Below, one piece after another: positions 45,635 through 53,008 of a stretch of 64,000 bases of DNA. The notes beneath the pieces were generated by a model. It saw only the letters and a program-made list of their open reading frames with translations, made no database searches and had not been told where the DNA came from. Numbering within the stretch: position 1 is the stretch's first letter; every line of letters starts with the position of its first letter. A program made the position numbers and the translations under genes. Origin of the DNA: CAVRZJ01 sp964594125 (GTDB lineage: Bacteria; Acidobacteriota; Thermoanaerobaculia; Thermoanaerobaculales; Thermoanaerobaculaceae); assembly GCA_964594125.1 (NCBI GenBank), contig CAZQLL010000018.1, positions 29,524-93,523 of the forward strand. Direction: 5' to 3'.

Positions 45635-46216
45635 CTACCCGAGCGGCCGGGTCTCGAGCTCGACGGGCTCGGCCTTCACGAACTCGATCTCGGCGGCGCG
45701 CCGCCGCATTTCGAGCACGCCCGTAAGCTCGCCGGCGACCCGGCCCTTCGCCCGGTAGGTGTAGTCGTGGCTCGGGGAGTACAGCTCGGCGCCGCGCGCG
45801 CGGCCGTCGGTCTCCTCGGCCTCCTTGAACGCTTCGATTGCCACCCCCGCCGGTACGTTCTCGTGGAGCGCCGCCTCGATGGCGGACGCGACCTCGGGCG
45901 AGAACGCCTGCGCCGAGAACGAGAACTCGGCGGACACGACCGCGGCGACCGAGTCGACGTGCAGGCCGGCGTCGCCGCCGCGGGCGCGCAGCGCGGCGAC
46001 CAGGGCCGCAGCCGTGGGCTCCGGGGCGAGGAGCGAGTGGTGGCCGGCGGCCCCGACGAGCGCGCGGAGGCGCTCCCCCAGCGAGCCCGGGTGGACCATG
46101 ACGTCGCGGCCCACGAGCACCGCCTCGTGGGACCCGCGAGCGGCGGCGAACCCCGCGAGGAAGCCGCGCAACGCGTCCTCGCCACCGACGACGACGATCT
46201 CGTGCCAGACGCTCAT
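45635..46216 (-). CDS. Hypothetical protein downstream of NhaD-like antiporter, 193 aa
   Basis: An unrecognised 193-residue cytosolic protein (starts MSVWHEIVVVGGEDALRGFL). The first half has Rossmann-like alternation with a VLVGRDVMVHPGSLGERLRA segment; the second half (AEFSFSAQAFSPEVASAIEA, then ELYSPSHDYTYRAKGRV) resembles no family I can name. It begins 17 nt after the antiporter stop, with a GGGAGGGA Shine-Dalgarno inside that gap, so it may regulate the antiporter. Confidence 0.6.
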   Translation of the reverse strand: MSVWHEIVVVGGEDALRGFLAGFAAARGSHEAVLVGRDVMVHPGSLGERLRALVGAAGHHSLLAPEPTAAALVAALRARGGDAGLHVDSVAAVVSAEFSFSAQAFSPEVASAIEAALHENVPAGVAIEAFKEAEETDGRARGAELYSPSHDYTYRAKGRVAGELTGVLEMRRRAAEIEFVKAEPVELETRPLG

Positions 46217-46233
46217 GACGATCCCTCCCCGAC

Positions 46234-47676
46234 CTAGAAGAAGATCCAGGTGGCCAGCAGGAACACCGGGATCAGGAACGGCAGCGAGTAGCGGAGCATG
46301 TAGCCGAAGAAGGAAGGCATCGCGACGCCGGACTCCTCGGCGATCGACTTGACCATGAAGTTCGGCGCGTTGCCGATGTAGGTGTTCGCGCCCATGAAAA
46401 CGGCTCCGGTGGAGACGGCCATCAGGTACTCGTGGTGCTCGGCGATCAGGCGGAGGACCGCCTCGCGGCCGGCGACGTCGGGGTAGAGGCGGCCGAGCGC
46501 CGTCGCCATGAACGTCAGGTAGGTGGGGGCGTTGTCGAGGAACGACGACAGACTGCCGGTGGCCCAGAAGTAGTGCGCCGGCTCCTTGACCGCCCGAATG
46601 ATCGAGGCCATGGCGCCGTGCTCGCCGGCGCGCAGCATCGCGATCGCCGGGATGATCGTCGCGAAGATGCCGGCGAACAGGATCGCCACCTCCTTGATCG
46701 GCGCCCAGGAGTACTCGTTCTCCTCGCGCACGCGGCGCGGCGTGGTCACCCACGAGCCGGCGAGCATGGCGACGAGGAACCCGTCGCGCAACAGGTTCTG
46801 CACCTGCTGGTGGACGCCCAGGATGGTTACCTCGCCGAGGTGCAGCACGCCCGAGGCGATGACGCCGGCGAGCACGCCGCCGAGGAAGAGGAAGTTGTGC
46901 CACCCCTCGATGCGGAGGGGCTCGCCGGGAGCGGCGGTGCGCCCGCGCAGCAGCTTGTCCTCGCGGCGCCAGTGGTAGACGTCGAGCGCGACGTAGATTG
47001 CCAGCACCGAGCCAGCCACCAGCAGCCACTCGCGCCACAGGGTGAAGGTCCAGAAGAACGGCACGCCGTGCAGGAAGCCGAGGAACAGCGGCGGGTCGCC
47101 GAGCGGCGTCAGCGTGCCGCCGATGTTCGCGACCAGGAAGATGAAGAAGACGACCGTGTGCGCCTTGTGCCGGCGCTCCTTGTTGGCGCGCAGCAGCGGC
47201 CGGATCAGCAGCATGGCGGCGCCGGTGGTGCCGATCCACGAGGCGAGCACCGTGCCGATCGCCATGATCGTGGCGTTCACTCCAGGCGAGCCGCGCAGAG
47301 AGCCGCGCACGAAGATCCCGCCGCCGATGGTGAACAACGCGGCGAGCAGGATGATGAACGGCACGTAGTCGATGACCGCAACGTGGGCCACCTCGTGCAG
47401 CGCGGCGCCGCGGTAGGCGAGCACGAACGGCACCAGCAGCACCGCCGCCCACGCCGCCGCGACCTTGGGGTAGTGGTGGTGCCAGAAGCGCGGCGCGAGC
47501 AGGGGGAAAAGCGCGATCGAGAGGAGGATGCCGACGAACGGCAGGGCGCTCCAGGCGGGGAGCACGGTGCCGAGCTCGAGGACCGTGCCTCCATCCGAAG
47601 CGAGCGCCGTCGCCGGAGAGCACAGCACCGCTGCAAGCGTGGGAAGGAGATGCCGCGGACCCATCGAGCCCTCCAT
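46234..47676 (-). CDS. NhaD-like sodium/proton antiporter
   Basis: A 480-residue membrane protein with about 12 helices of the ion-transporter superfamily (UIT/NhaD). After an N-terminal signal-like helix come LPFVGILLSIALFPLLAPRF, WIGTTGAAMLLIRPLLRANK, ANIGGTLTPLGDPPLFLGFL and SLSSFLDNAPTYLTFMATAL; the last two are the conserved discontinuous-helix motifs. It would exchange Na+ for H+ at the inner membrane. ATGs at 47676 and 47664 are both possible. Confidence 0.85.
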   Translation of the reverse strand: MEGSMGPRHLLPTLAAVLCSPATALASDGGTVLELGTVLPAWSALPFVGILLSIALFPLLAPRFWHHHYPKVAAAWAAVLLVPFVLAYRGAALHEVAHVAVIDYVPFIILLAALFTIGGGIFVRGSLRGSPGVNATIMAIGTVLASWIGTTGAAMLLIRPLLRANKERRHKAHTVVFFIFLVANIGGTLTPLGDPPLFLGFLHGVPFFWTFTLWREWLLVAGSVLAIYVALDVYHWRREDKLLRGRTAAPGEPLRIEGWHNFLFLGGVLAGVIASGVLHLGEVTILGVHQQVQNLLRDGFLVAMLAGSWVTTPRRVREENEYSWAPIKEVAILFAGIFATIIPAIAMLRAGEHGAMASIIRAVKEPAHYFWATGSLSSFLDNAPTYLTFMATALGRLYPDVAGREAVLRLIAEHHEYLMAVSTGAVFMGANTYIGNAPNFMVKSIAEESGVAMPSFFGYMLRYSLPFLIPVFLLATWIFF

Positions 47677-47757
47677 GCGCCGGCGCGCCGGCAGCCGTGA
47701 AGGCTACCACACCCCGCGCAGGAGCGCTTTGCTACGATGAAAGCGCTGGAGGCGACG

Positions 47758-49299
47758 ATGATTCCGGTGCTCGACAGGGCGGGGATGCGGGAGGCCGACC
47801 GCATCACGATCGCGGAGCTTGGGCTGCCCGGCATGGTCCTCATGGAGGGGGCCGCCGGCGCGGTGACCGAGGTCGTCGTCGACCGATTTGCCGAGCGGGG
47901 GCTGGTCGCCGTCCTCTGCGGACCGGGCAACAACGGCGGCGACGGGCTCGCCGTCGCGCGCCAGCTCCGCTGCCGGGGCGTCGACGCCGTAGCGGCGCTG
48001 CTCGTCGCTCCCGCTGCGCTCAGGGGAGACGCCGGCGCACAGCTCGCGCTCGCCCGGGCCTACGGCGTGCCGTTGCACGAGTGCGCCGCCGACCCCGGCG
48101 CGCTCGGCGGTGTTCTCGCGGCCGCGGACGTGGTCGTCGACGCGCTCTTCGGCACCGGTCTCGATCGGCCGCTCGCCGCGCCGTGGTCGGACGTCGTCCG
48201 GGCGATCAACGAGCGCGGCGTCCCGGTGGTTGCCGTCGACCTCCCGTCGGGGCTCTCCGGCGACTCCGCGGCTATCCCCGGGGAGGCGGTGGAGGCGGCT
48301 GTGACGGTGACGTTCGCCGCGCCCAAGCTCGCGCACGTGCTGCCCCCGGCGTGCTGGCGCTGCGGCGAGGTGGCGGTGGGCGACATCGGGATACCGCCGT
48401 GGGTGCTGGAGGCGCATGCGAGTGTCGGCATGCTCGAGGCGGCCGACGTGGCCGGCTGGTTGCCGCTGCGCCCGGTCGACGCCCACAAGGGGCGGTTCGG
48501 CCATCTTGTGGTGATCGCCGGCCGGGTCGGCCGCGCCGGCGCCGCCGCGCTCGCGGCGCGCGCCGGCGTGCTCGCGGGGGCGGGTCTGGTCACCGTGGCG
48601 ACGGCGGCTGGCGCGGCCGGTGCCGTCCAGGCGGCGGCGCCCGAGGCGATGGTCGACCTGCTGCCCGCCGACGCCGACGGCGTGGTGACCGGCGACGGGC
48701 TCGACGGGCTGCTCGCCAAGGCGACAGCGATCGCGGTCGGGCCGGGGCTCGGCCTCGGCGACGGCCCGGCGCGCCTGCTCGCCGATTTGCTGGCCGGCTG
48801 GCGCGGGCCGCTGCTTGTCGATGCCGACGCGCTGACGCTGCTCGCAGGGCGCCCACAGGCGCTGGCCGGGCGGGAGGCCCCCACCGTCGCGACGCCGCAC
48901 CCGGGGGAGCTGGGACGCCTGCTCGGGACGGGTACCGGCGCGGTGACGGCGGACCGCCTCGCCGCCGCCCGCGCCGCCGCCGGCGCGGCCGGCGCGACCG
49001 TGCTCGCCAAGGGCGCGCGCACCATCGTGGCGGAGCCCGACGGGCGCGCGCTGGTCAATCCCACGGGGTGCGCCGGCCTCGCCACCGGCGGTTCCGGCGA
49101 CGTCCTCGCCGGCGTCGTCGGCGCGCTGCTCGCGCAGGGGCTGCCCGGCCGCGAGGCGGCCGCGGTCGGCGCCTGGCTCCACGGCCGCGCCGCGGAGCTC
49201 GCGGCGGAGCGCTTCCCGGGCGCCATCCCGGCGGGCGAGCTTGCAGCCGCGCTGCCTGGGGCCGAGCGCGAGCTGCGCGAGGCGCAGGGGCGGGCGTGA
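47758..49299 (+). CDS. nnrD: Bifunctional NAD(P)H-hydrate epimerase / ADP-dependent dehydratase
   Basis: A 513-residue fusion that repairs hydrated NAD(P)H. The N-terminal YjeF-N epimerase (about 1-210) has MVLMEGAAGAVTE, LCGPGNNGGDGLAVARQL and VVDALFGTGLDRP. The C-terminal carbohydrate-kinase-like dehydratase has VDAHKGRFGHLVVIAG, AIAVGPGLGL, LLVDADALTLLAG, TPHPGELGRLLG and GLATGGSGDVLAGVVGALLA. The ATG at 47758 is chosen for its GGAGG Shine-Dalgarno and because the TACGAT -10 (47733-47738) overlaps the earlier ATG at 47737. tsaE follows with a GTGA overlap. Confidence 0.92.
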   Translation: MIPVLDRAGMREADRITIAELGLPGMVLMEGAAGAVTEVVVDRFAERGLVAVLCGPGNNGGDGLAVARQLRCRGVDAVAALLVAPAALRGDAGAQLALARAYGVPLHECAADPGALGGVLAAADVVVDALFGTGLDRPLAAPWSDVVRAINERGVPVVAVDLPSGLSGDSAAIPGEAVEAAVTVTFAAPKLAHVLPPACWRCGEVAVGDIGIPPWVLEAHASVGMLEAADVAGWLPLRPVDAHKGRFGHLVVIAGRVGRAGAAALAARAGVLAGAGLVTVATAAGAAGAVQAAAPEAMVDLLPADADGVVTGDGLDGLLAKATAIAVGPGLGLGDGPARLLADLLAGWRGPLLVDADALTLLAGRPQALAGREAPTVATPHPGELGRLLGTGTGAVTADRLAAARAAAGAAGATVLAKGARTIVAEPDGRALVNPTGCAGLATGGSGDVLAGVVGALLAQGLPGREAAAVGAWLHGRAAELAAERFPGAIPAGELAAALPGAERELREAQGRA

Positions 49300-49757
49300 C
49301 CACCGTACGGCCAGGCGAGGCGATCGTGCTCCCCGACGCCGACGCCACCGAGGCGCTGGGCGCCGCCGTCGCGGCGCTGCTCGCGCCCGGCGACCTCGTC
49401 CTGCTCGAAGGGGTCCTCGGCGCCGGCAAGACGACGCTGGTGCGCGGCCTGGTGCGGGCGCTCGGCGGCGACCCAGCCGAGGTGTGCTCGCCGACGTTCG
49501 TGCTGCTCGAGACCTACGCGGTCGCGGCCGGGCCGATAGCGCGCGTTCACCACGCCGACCTCTACCGCCTGCGCGGCATCGCGGCGGCGCCGCTCGAGCA
49601 GGTGGGCCTCGGCGATGCGCTCGCCGACGGCGGCGCGATCACCGCGGTCGAGTGGCCGGAGAGCTGGCCGTGGCTTGGCGAGCTGGCCGGCCGGGTGCTG
49701 CGCGTCCGCCTGTCCGCCGCCGGCGATGCCCGCAACGCTGCCATCGCATGGGAGTAG
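49296..49757 (+). CDS. tsaE: tRNA threonylcarbamoyladenosine biosynthesis ATPase TsaE
   Basis: A 153-residue P-loop ATPase required with TsaB and TsaD for t6A37 modification of ANN-decoding tRNAs. Walker A: LEGVLGAGKTTLVRGLVRAL; further markers: SPTFVLLETY, HHADLYRLRG and VEWPESW. The GTG start overlaps the nnrD stop, an arrangement seen in many bacteria. Confidence 0.92.
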   Translation: MTTVRPGEAIVLPDADATEALGAAVAALLAPGDLVLLEGVLGAGKTTLVRGLVRALGGDPAEVCSPTFVLLETYAVAAGPIARVHHADLYRLRGIAAAPLEQVGLGDALADGGAITAVEWPESWPWLGELAGRVLRVRLSAAGDARNAAIAWE

Positions 49758-49817
49758 CCCGCGGCCGGTGTCGAGGCCTCGCTCCGAGCTTCGTCCCTTG
49801 GCCTTCTGAACTTCCCC

Positions 49818-51278
49818 TCAGCGCTTGAAGAACCCGGACGGGGGCTTCTCCGCCGGCGCCTTGCCCTGTCCCATGAGCTGCTGGTTGAGCTCGCGGATGC
49901 GCTCGTTGAGCTTCTCGACGCGGACCAGGTTCTCCTGCGCGAGGCGCTCCTTCTCGGCGCGCAGCGACTCGGCGAGGTTGCGCAGCTCGGCGATGGTGAC
50001 GCTCGCCGACGACGAGTCCTGACGCAACGAGGCCAGCTCGCCCTCCAACTGGGCGACGAGCTCGTCCTTCTCGTGCATCCGCGCCTTCCAGCGTTCCTCC
50101 TGCTCCTCGTACAGGCGCTTGATTTCGATCAGCTCGGTGATCTGAGCGAAGTCGGCGGGTGACGGCGCCATGGCTCCCTCCCGTTGCGCTTCCTCGATGC
50201 GTGGGAAGATCCTGCGCAGTTGCAGCGACAGGTCGTCGGGGTCCAGCGACTGCTCCATCGCCGTGTCGTAGGCGATGACGCCGTTCGCGAGCAGAGCGAT
50301 GAGGCTCTGGTTCATCGTCTGCATGCGGTAGTAGGCGACCGAGGTCGCGATCTCCTCGTGGATCTCCTTGATCTGGCGCTTCTCGATGTGCTTCGAGATC
50401 TTCGGCGAGTTGACGAGGATCTCGATCGCCGGCACCAGCCCCTGGCCGTCGGCGCGCCGCACGAGCTGCATCGAGACCACGGCGCGCAGCACCTGCGAGA
50501 GCTGCGAGCGCACCTGGTCCTGCTGGTCGGGCGGGAACGCGTCGATGATGCGGTCGATGGTCTGCGCCGCGCTGTTGGTGTGCAGCGTCGAGAAGACGAG
50601 GTGGCCGGTCTCCGCCGCCGTGATCACGGTGCCGATCGTCTCGGGGTCGCGCATCTCGCCGACCATGATGACGTCCGGGTCCTGGCGCATGGTGTTGCGC
50701 AGCGCCTCGCGGAACGACGGCGTATCGGTGCCGACCTCGCGCTGCGATACCGTGGCCATGTGGTCCGTGAACAGGAACTCGATCGGGTCCTCGATCGTGA
50801 CGATGTGGCACGGCGTGGTCCGCGCGATGTCCTGGATGAGCGCCGCCAGCGTCGTCGACTTGCCCGAGCCCGTCGGACCGGTGACCAGCACCAGCCCGGC
50901 GGGCAGGTGCGCGAAGGTACCCACGACATCCGGCAGCGCCAGCTCCTCGTACCCCTTGATCTCGAACGGCACGCGGCGGAACACCGCGGCGATCGAGCCG
51001 CGCTGCTGGAAGAGGTTGCAGCGGAAACGGGCGACGCCGGCGAGGCCGTAGCCGAGATCGACCGACTGGCGCTCGTCGAACCTCCTGCGCTGGCTCTCCG
51101 AGAGCAGCGGCAGCACCATCTCCTCGACCTCCTGCGGCTTGAGGGGGACGGACTTGATCGGCATGAGCCGCCCCTGCAGGCGCAGGAGCGGCGGCCGGCC
51201 CGGCTTCAGGTGGAGGTCGGATGCGCCTTTCTTGGTGATGAAGCGCAGCAGGTCGTCGAGCGAGACGCGGCCTTCCAC
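49818..51278 (-). CDS. pilT: Twitching motility ATPase PilT with C-terminal coiled coil
   Basis: A 486-residue type IV pilus retraction ATPase. The PilT core covers about 1-365: KKGASDLHLKPGRPPLLRLQ, Walker A VTGPTGSGKSTTLAALIQDI, IEDPIEFLF, VGEMRDPETIGTVITAAETG, HLVFSTLHTNSAAQTIDRII and the AIRNLIRE-like end. The last ~120 residues (KRLYEEQEERWKARMHEKDE onward) form a long charged coiled coil that standard PilT (about 345-370 aa) lacks, ending KPPSGFFKR. The GTG at 51278 is supported by a TTGACC-17-TAGATT promoter whose -10 lies 7 nt upstream. Confidence 0.9.
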   Translation of the reverse strand: MEGRVSLDDLLRFITKKGASDLHLKPGRPPLLRLQGRLMPIKSVPLKPQEVEEMVLPLLSESQRRRFDERQSVDLGYGLAGVARFRCNLFQQRGSIAAVFRRVPFEIKGYEELALPDVVGTFAHLPAGLVLVTGPTGSGKSTTLAALIQDIARTTPCHIVTIEDPIEFLFTDHMATVSQREVGTDTPSFREALRNTMRQDPDVIMVGEMRDPETIGTVITAAETGHLVFSTLHTNSAAQTIDRIIDAFPPDQQDQVRSQLSQVLRAVVSMQLVRRADGQGLVPAIEILVNSPKISKHIEKRQIKEIHEEIATSVAYYRMQTMNQSLIALLANGVIAYDTAMEQSLDPDDLSLQLRRIFPRIEEAQREGAMAPSPADFAQITELIEIKRLYEEQEERWKARMHEKDELVAQLEGELASLRQDSSSASVTIAELRNLAESLRAEKERLAQENLVRVEKLNERIRELNQQLMGQGKAPAEKPPSGFFKR

Positions 51279-51285
51279 GGCGGCG

Positions 51286-51314
51286 AATCTAGCATCCGGC
51301 CGGCGGCCGGTCAA
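51286..51314 (-). promoter_or_regulatory. Promoter TTGACC-17-TAGATT of pilT
   Basis: Minus-strand TTGACC (51314-51309) and TAGATT (51291-51286) with a 17-nt spacer, a near-consensus sigma-70 promoter. The GTG start is 7 nt after the -10, so the mRNA should be leaderless. The -35 lies next to the stop codon of the upstream nucleotidyltransferase gene. Confidence 0.65.
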
Positions 51315-52546
51315 CGCGATTGCCGGCCGCGCAGGAGCGCGAGCGCGCCGCCGCGCGAGCGCGCATCGCCGCGTGCCTGCGCCAGGCGCAGCGCGCGCAC
51401 CGCCTGCGTCCGGCGAGCGTCGGCGGGCAGCGCCAGCACCTCGGCGAGTTCGCCGCCGCCGAGCAGCGGCGGGCGGCGGTCGAACGCACGCCGCCAGCGC
51501 AGCAGCGCGAGCGCCGCCGCCCGCTCGGCGCCGGCTGCCGCCGCCCAGGCGACCGCGAGCGGCAACAGGCGTCCCGCTTCGACCGCCACGGCGCGCGCCG
51601 CGCGCCCGTCGCGGCCGAGCAACGGGAGCAGCCGCTCGCCGAACGCGGCGCCGTCGGCCGCTCGGCGCGCCCTGGAGCGCGGGAGGCCGAGGCGCGCCAG
51701 CGTTGCCGCGCACGCCTCCGCGTCCCATGTCGCCGGGAACCCCGCTGCCGGCGCGCCCCACAGCGCCATCGCAACCTCCGGCGCGGCCGCCGCGAGGGCG
51801 GGGGAGCGCGCGCCGGCGCACCGGCGCAGCGCCGCGGCGCGCTGCGCCAGCGGCGCGGCGTGGGCGAACCCCCGCCACGCCGGCGCCAGCGACGCGAGCA
51901 GGCCCAGGCGGGCGACCGCGAGCACGGCGCGCGCGGCGGCCGGGCCGGCGATCAGCGCCTGCAGCTCCGCCAGCACGCGCTCGCCGGCGATCCGTGGCAG
52001 CCCCGCCGCGGCGGCGGCGAGCTGCCGCTCGGTCTCGCGGGTGAGCCTGAGCTGCGGGCGCGTGGCGAGCAGGCGGACGCCGCGCAACACGCGCAGCGGG
52101 TCGTCCTCCAGGTTGCGCGCGCGCACCGCCCGGATCCGCCCGGCGGCGAGGTCCTCGAGACCGTTGACGAGGTCGATCAAAGGCCCGCGCGGCAGGCGCC
52201 AGAACAGCGCATTGACGGTGAAGTCGCGGCGCAGGATGTCGTCGCGCAGCGAGCCGCCGCACTCCCAGACGTCGACCTGCAGCCGTCCGGCGACGACGCG
52301 GTGCGTGAGGTTGGGCGCGCGCCCGAGCGTGAACGCCGTGCCGCCGAGCTCGTCCGCGAGCGCCCCGGCGCAGTGCCGGGCGCCCGCGCCCACCACGAGG
52401 TCGAGGTCGTGCGTCGCCACGCCGAGCGCCCTGTCGCGCAGCGAGCCGCCGGCGAGGAACGCTTCGGCGCCAGCGCAGGCGCCGGCGACGCGGCGCAGCA
52501 GCGGCGACGCCGTAAGGCGCCGTGCGAGATCGCGCTGGTCCGTCAG
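51311..52546 (-). CDS. CCA-adding enzyme / poly(A) polymerase family nucleotidyltransferase
   Basis: About 411 residues of a class II nucleotidyltransferase. AFLAGGSLRDRALGVATHDL then DLVVGAGA gives the GG..RD and DxD catalytic motifs; RRDFTVNALFWRLPRGPLID, LVNGLEDLAAGRIRAVR and DDPLRVLRGVRLLATRPQLR are the following conserved blocks. It adds CCA to tRNA or A tails to RNA; the two cannot be told apart by eye. There is no ATG, GTG or TTG in the first conserved stretch: a CTG at 52546 follows GGGGAG, and a TACACT -10 lies at 52571-52566. A GTG at 52618 is in frame but upstream of that -10. Confidence 0.8.
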   Translation of the reverse strand: MTDQRDLARRLTASPLLRRVAGACAGAEAFLAGGSLRDRALGVATHDLDLVVGAGARHCAGALADELGGTAFTLGRAPNLTHRVVAGRLQVDVWECGGSLRDDILRRDFTVNALFWRLPRGPLIDLVNGLEDLAAGRIRAVRARNLEDDPLRVLRGVRLLATRPQLRLTRETERQLAAAAAGLPRIAGERVLAELQALIAGPAAARAVLAVARLGLLASLAPAWRGFAHAAPLAQRAAALRRCAGARSPALAAAAPEVAMALWGAPAAGFPATWDAEACAATLARLGLPRSRARRAADGAAFGERLLPLLGRDGRAARAVAVEAGRLLPLAVAWAAAAGAERAAALALLRWRRAFDRRPPLLGGGELAEVLALPADARRTQAVRALRLAQARGDARSRGGALALLRGRQSR

Positions 52547-52581
52547 GCCCTGGCTCCCCGGTACGAGTGTACAGGACGAAG

Positions 52582-52762
52582 GCGCGGCGGCGGGTGGGGT
52601 GAAGCCCGCGACTCGCACGTCGCGGGCGAGGGGCGGGCGGCGCCATCCCACCGCTGAGGAGCGGTGCCGGAGTGCGAGGTCCTCACAATCTGCGGCGCCG
52701 CGCCACGGGCGCGGCGGCGGGTGGGGTGAAGCCCGCGACTCGCACGTCGCGGGCGAGGGGCG
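52582..52762. repeat. 128-bp tandem repeat running into an assembly gap
   Basis: The segment 52582-52635 recurs exactly at 52710-52763 (period 128 bp) until the N-run begins. Each copy carries a perfect hairpin GCCCGCGAC-TCGCAC-GTCGCGGGC (52604-52627 in copy 1); a second hairpin CACCGCT-GAGG-AGCGGTG lies at 52649-52666. More copies may be hidden in the gap. Confidence 0.8.
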
Positions 52763-52862
52763 NNNNNNNNNNNNNNNNNNNNNNNNNNNNNNNNNNNNNN
52801 NNNNNNNNNNNNNNNNNNNNNNNNNNNNNNNNNNNNNNNNNNNNNNNNNNNNNNNNNNNNNN
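52763..52862. other. Assembly gap (100 N)
   Basis: A run of exactly 100 N, the usual placeholder for unknown length. It begins inside the second copy of the 128-bp tandem repeat, which probably broke the assembly. ORFs read through it as X residues are artefacts. Confidence 0.95.
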
Positions 52863-52906
52863 GGCGGCAGCCCGCCCCTGAAGAAGAAGACGTCCCGGCC
52901 GCGTGT

Positions 52907-52924
52907 TACGATCCCGGTCGGGCC
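52907..52924 (+). promoter_or_regulatory. -10 box TACGAT upstream of the amidase transcript
   Basis: TACGAT (52907-52912) is followed after 12 nt by the ATG of a 27-codon mini-ORF. Confidence 0.4.
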
Positions 52925-53008
52925 ATGAGAGGAGCCGCCGCCGCGCCGCGAGCCACACGGGGCACCGTGACCGTGCCCTCTGCCGGCCCCTCCCGCCCGC
53001 ACCGGTGA
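52925..53008 (+). CDS. Leaderless mini-ORF (27 aa) upstream of the amidase
   Basis: Begins MRGAAAAPRATRGTVTVPSA and ends with TGA at 53006-53008, overlapping the amidase GTG (53005) as GTGA. It resembles the mini-ORF before the GNAT gene. It could couple translation to the amidase; a frameshift that joins it to the amidase signal peptide is an alternative. Confidence 0.4.
   Translation: MRGAAAAPRATRGTVTVPSAGPSRPHR

Noticed and set aside
52582..53002. ORFs reading through the N gap
   Set aside because: Translations with X residues are artefacts of the 100-N filler.
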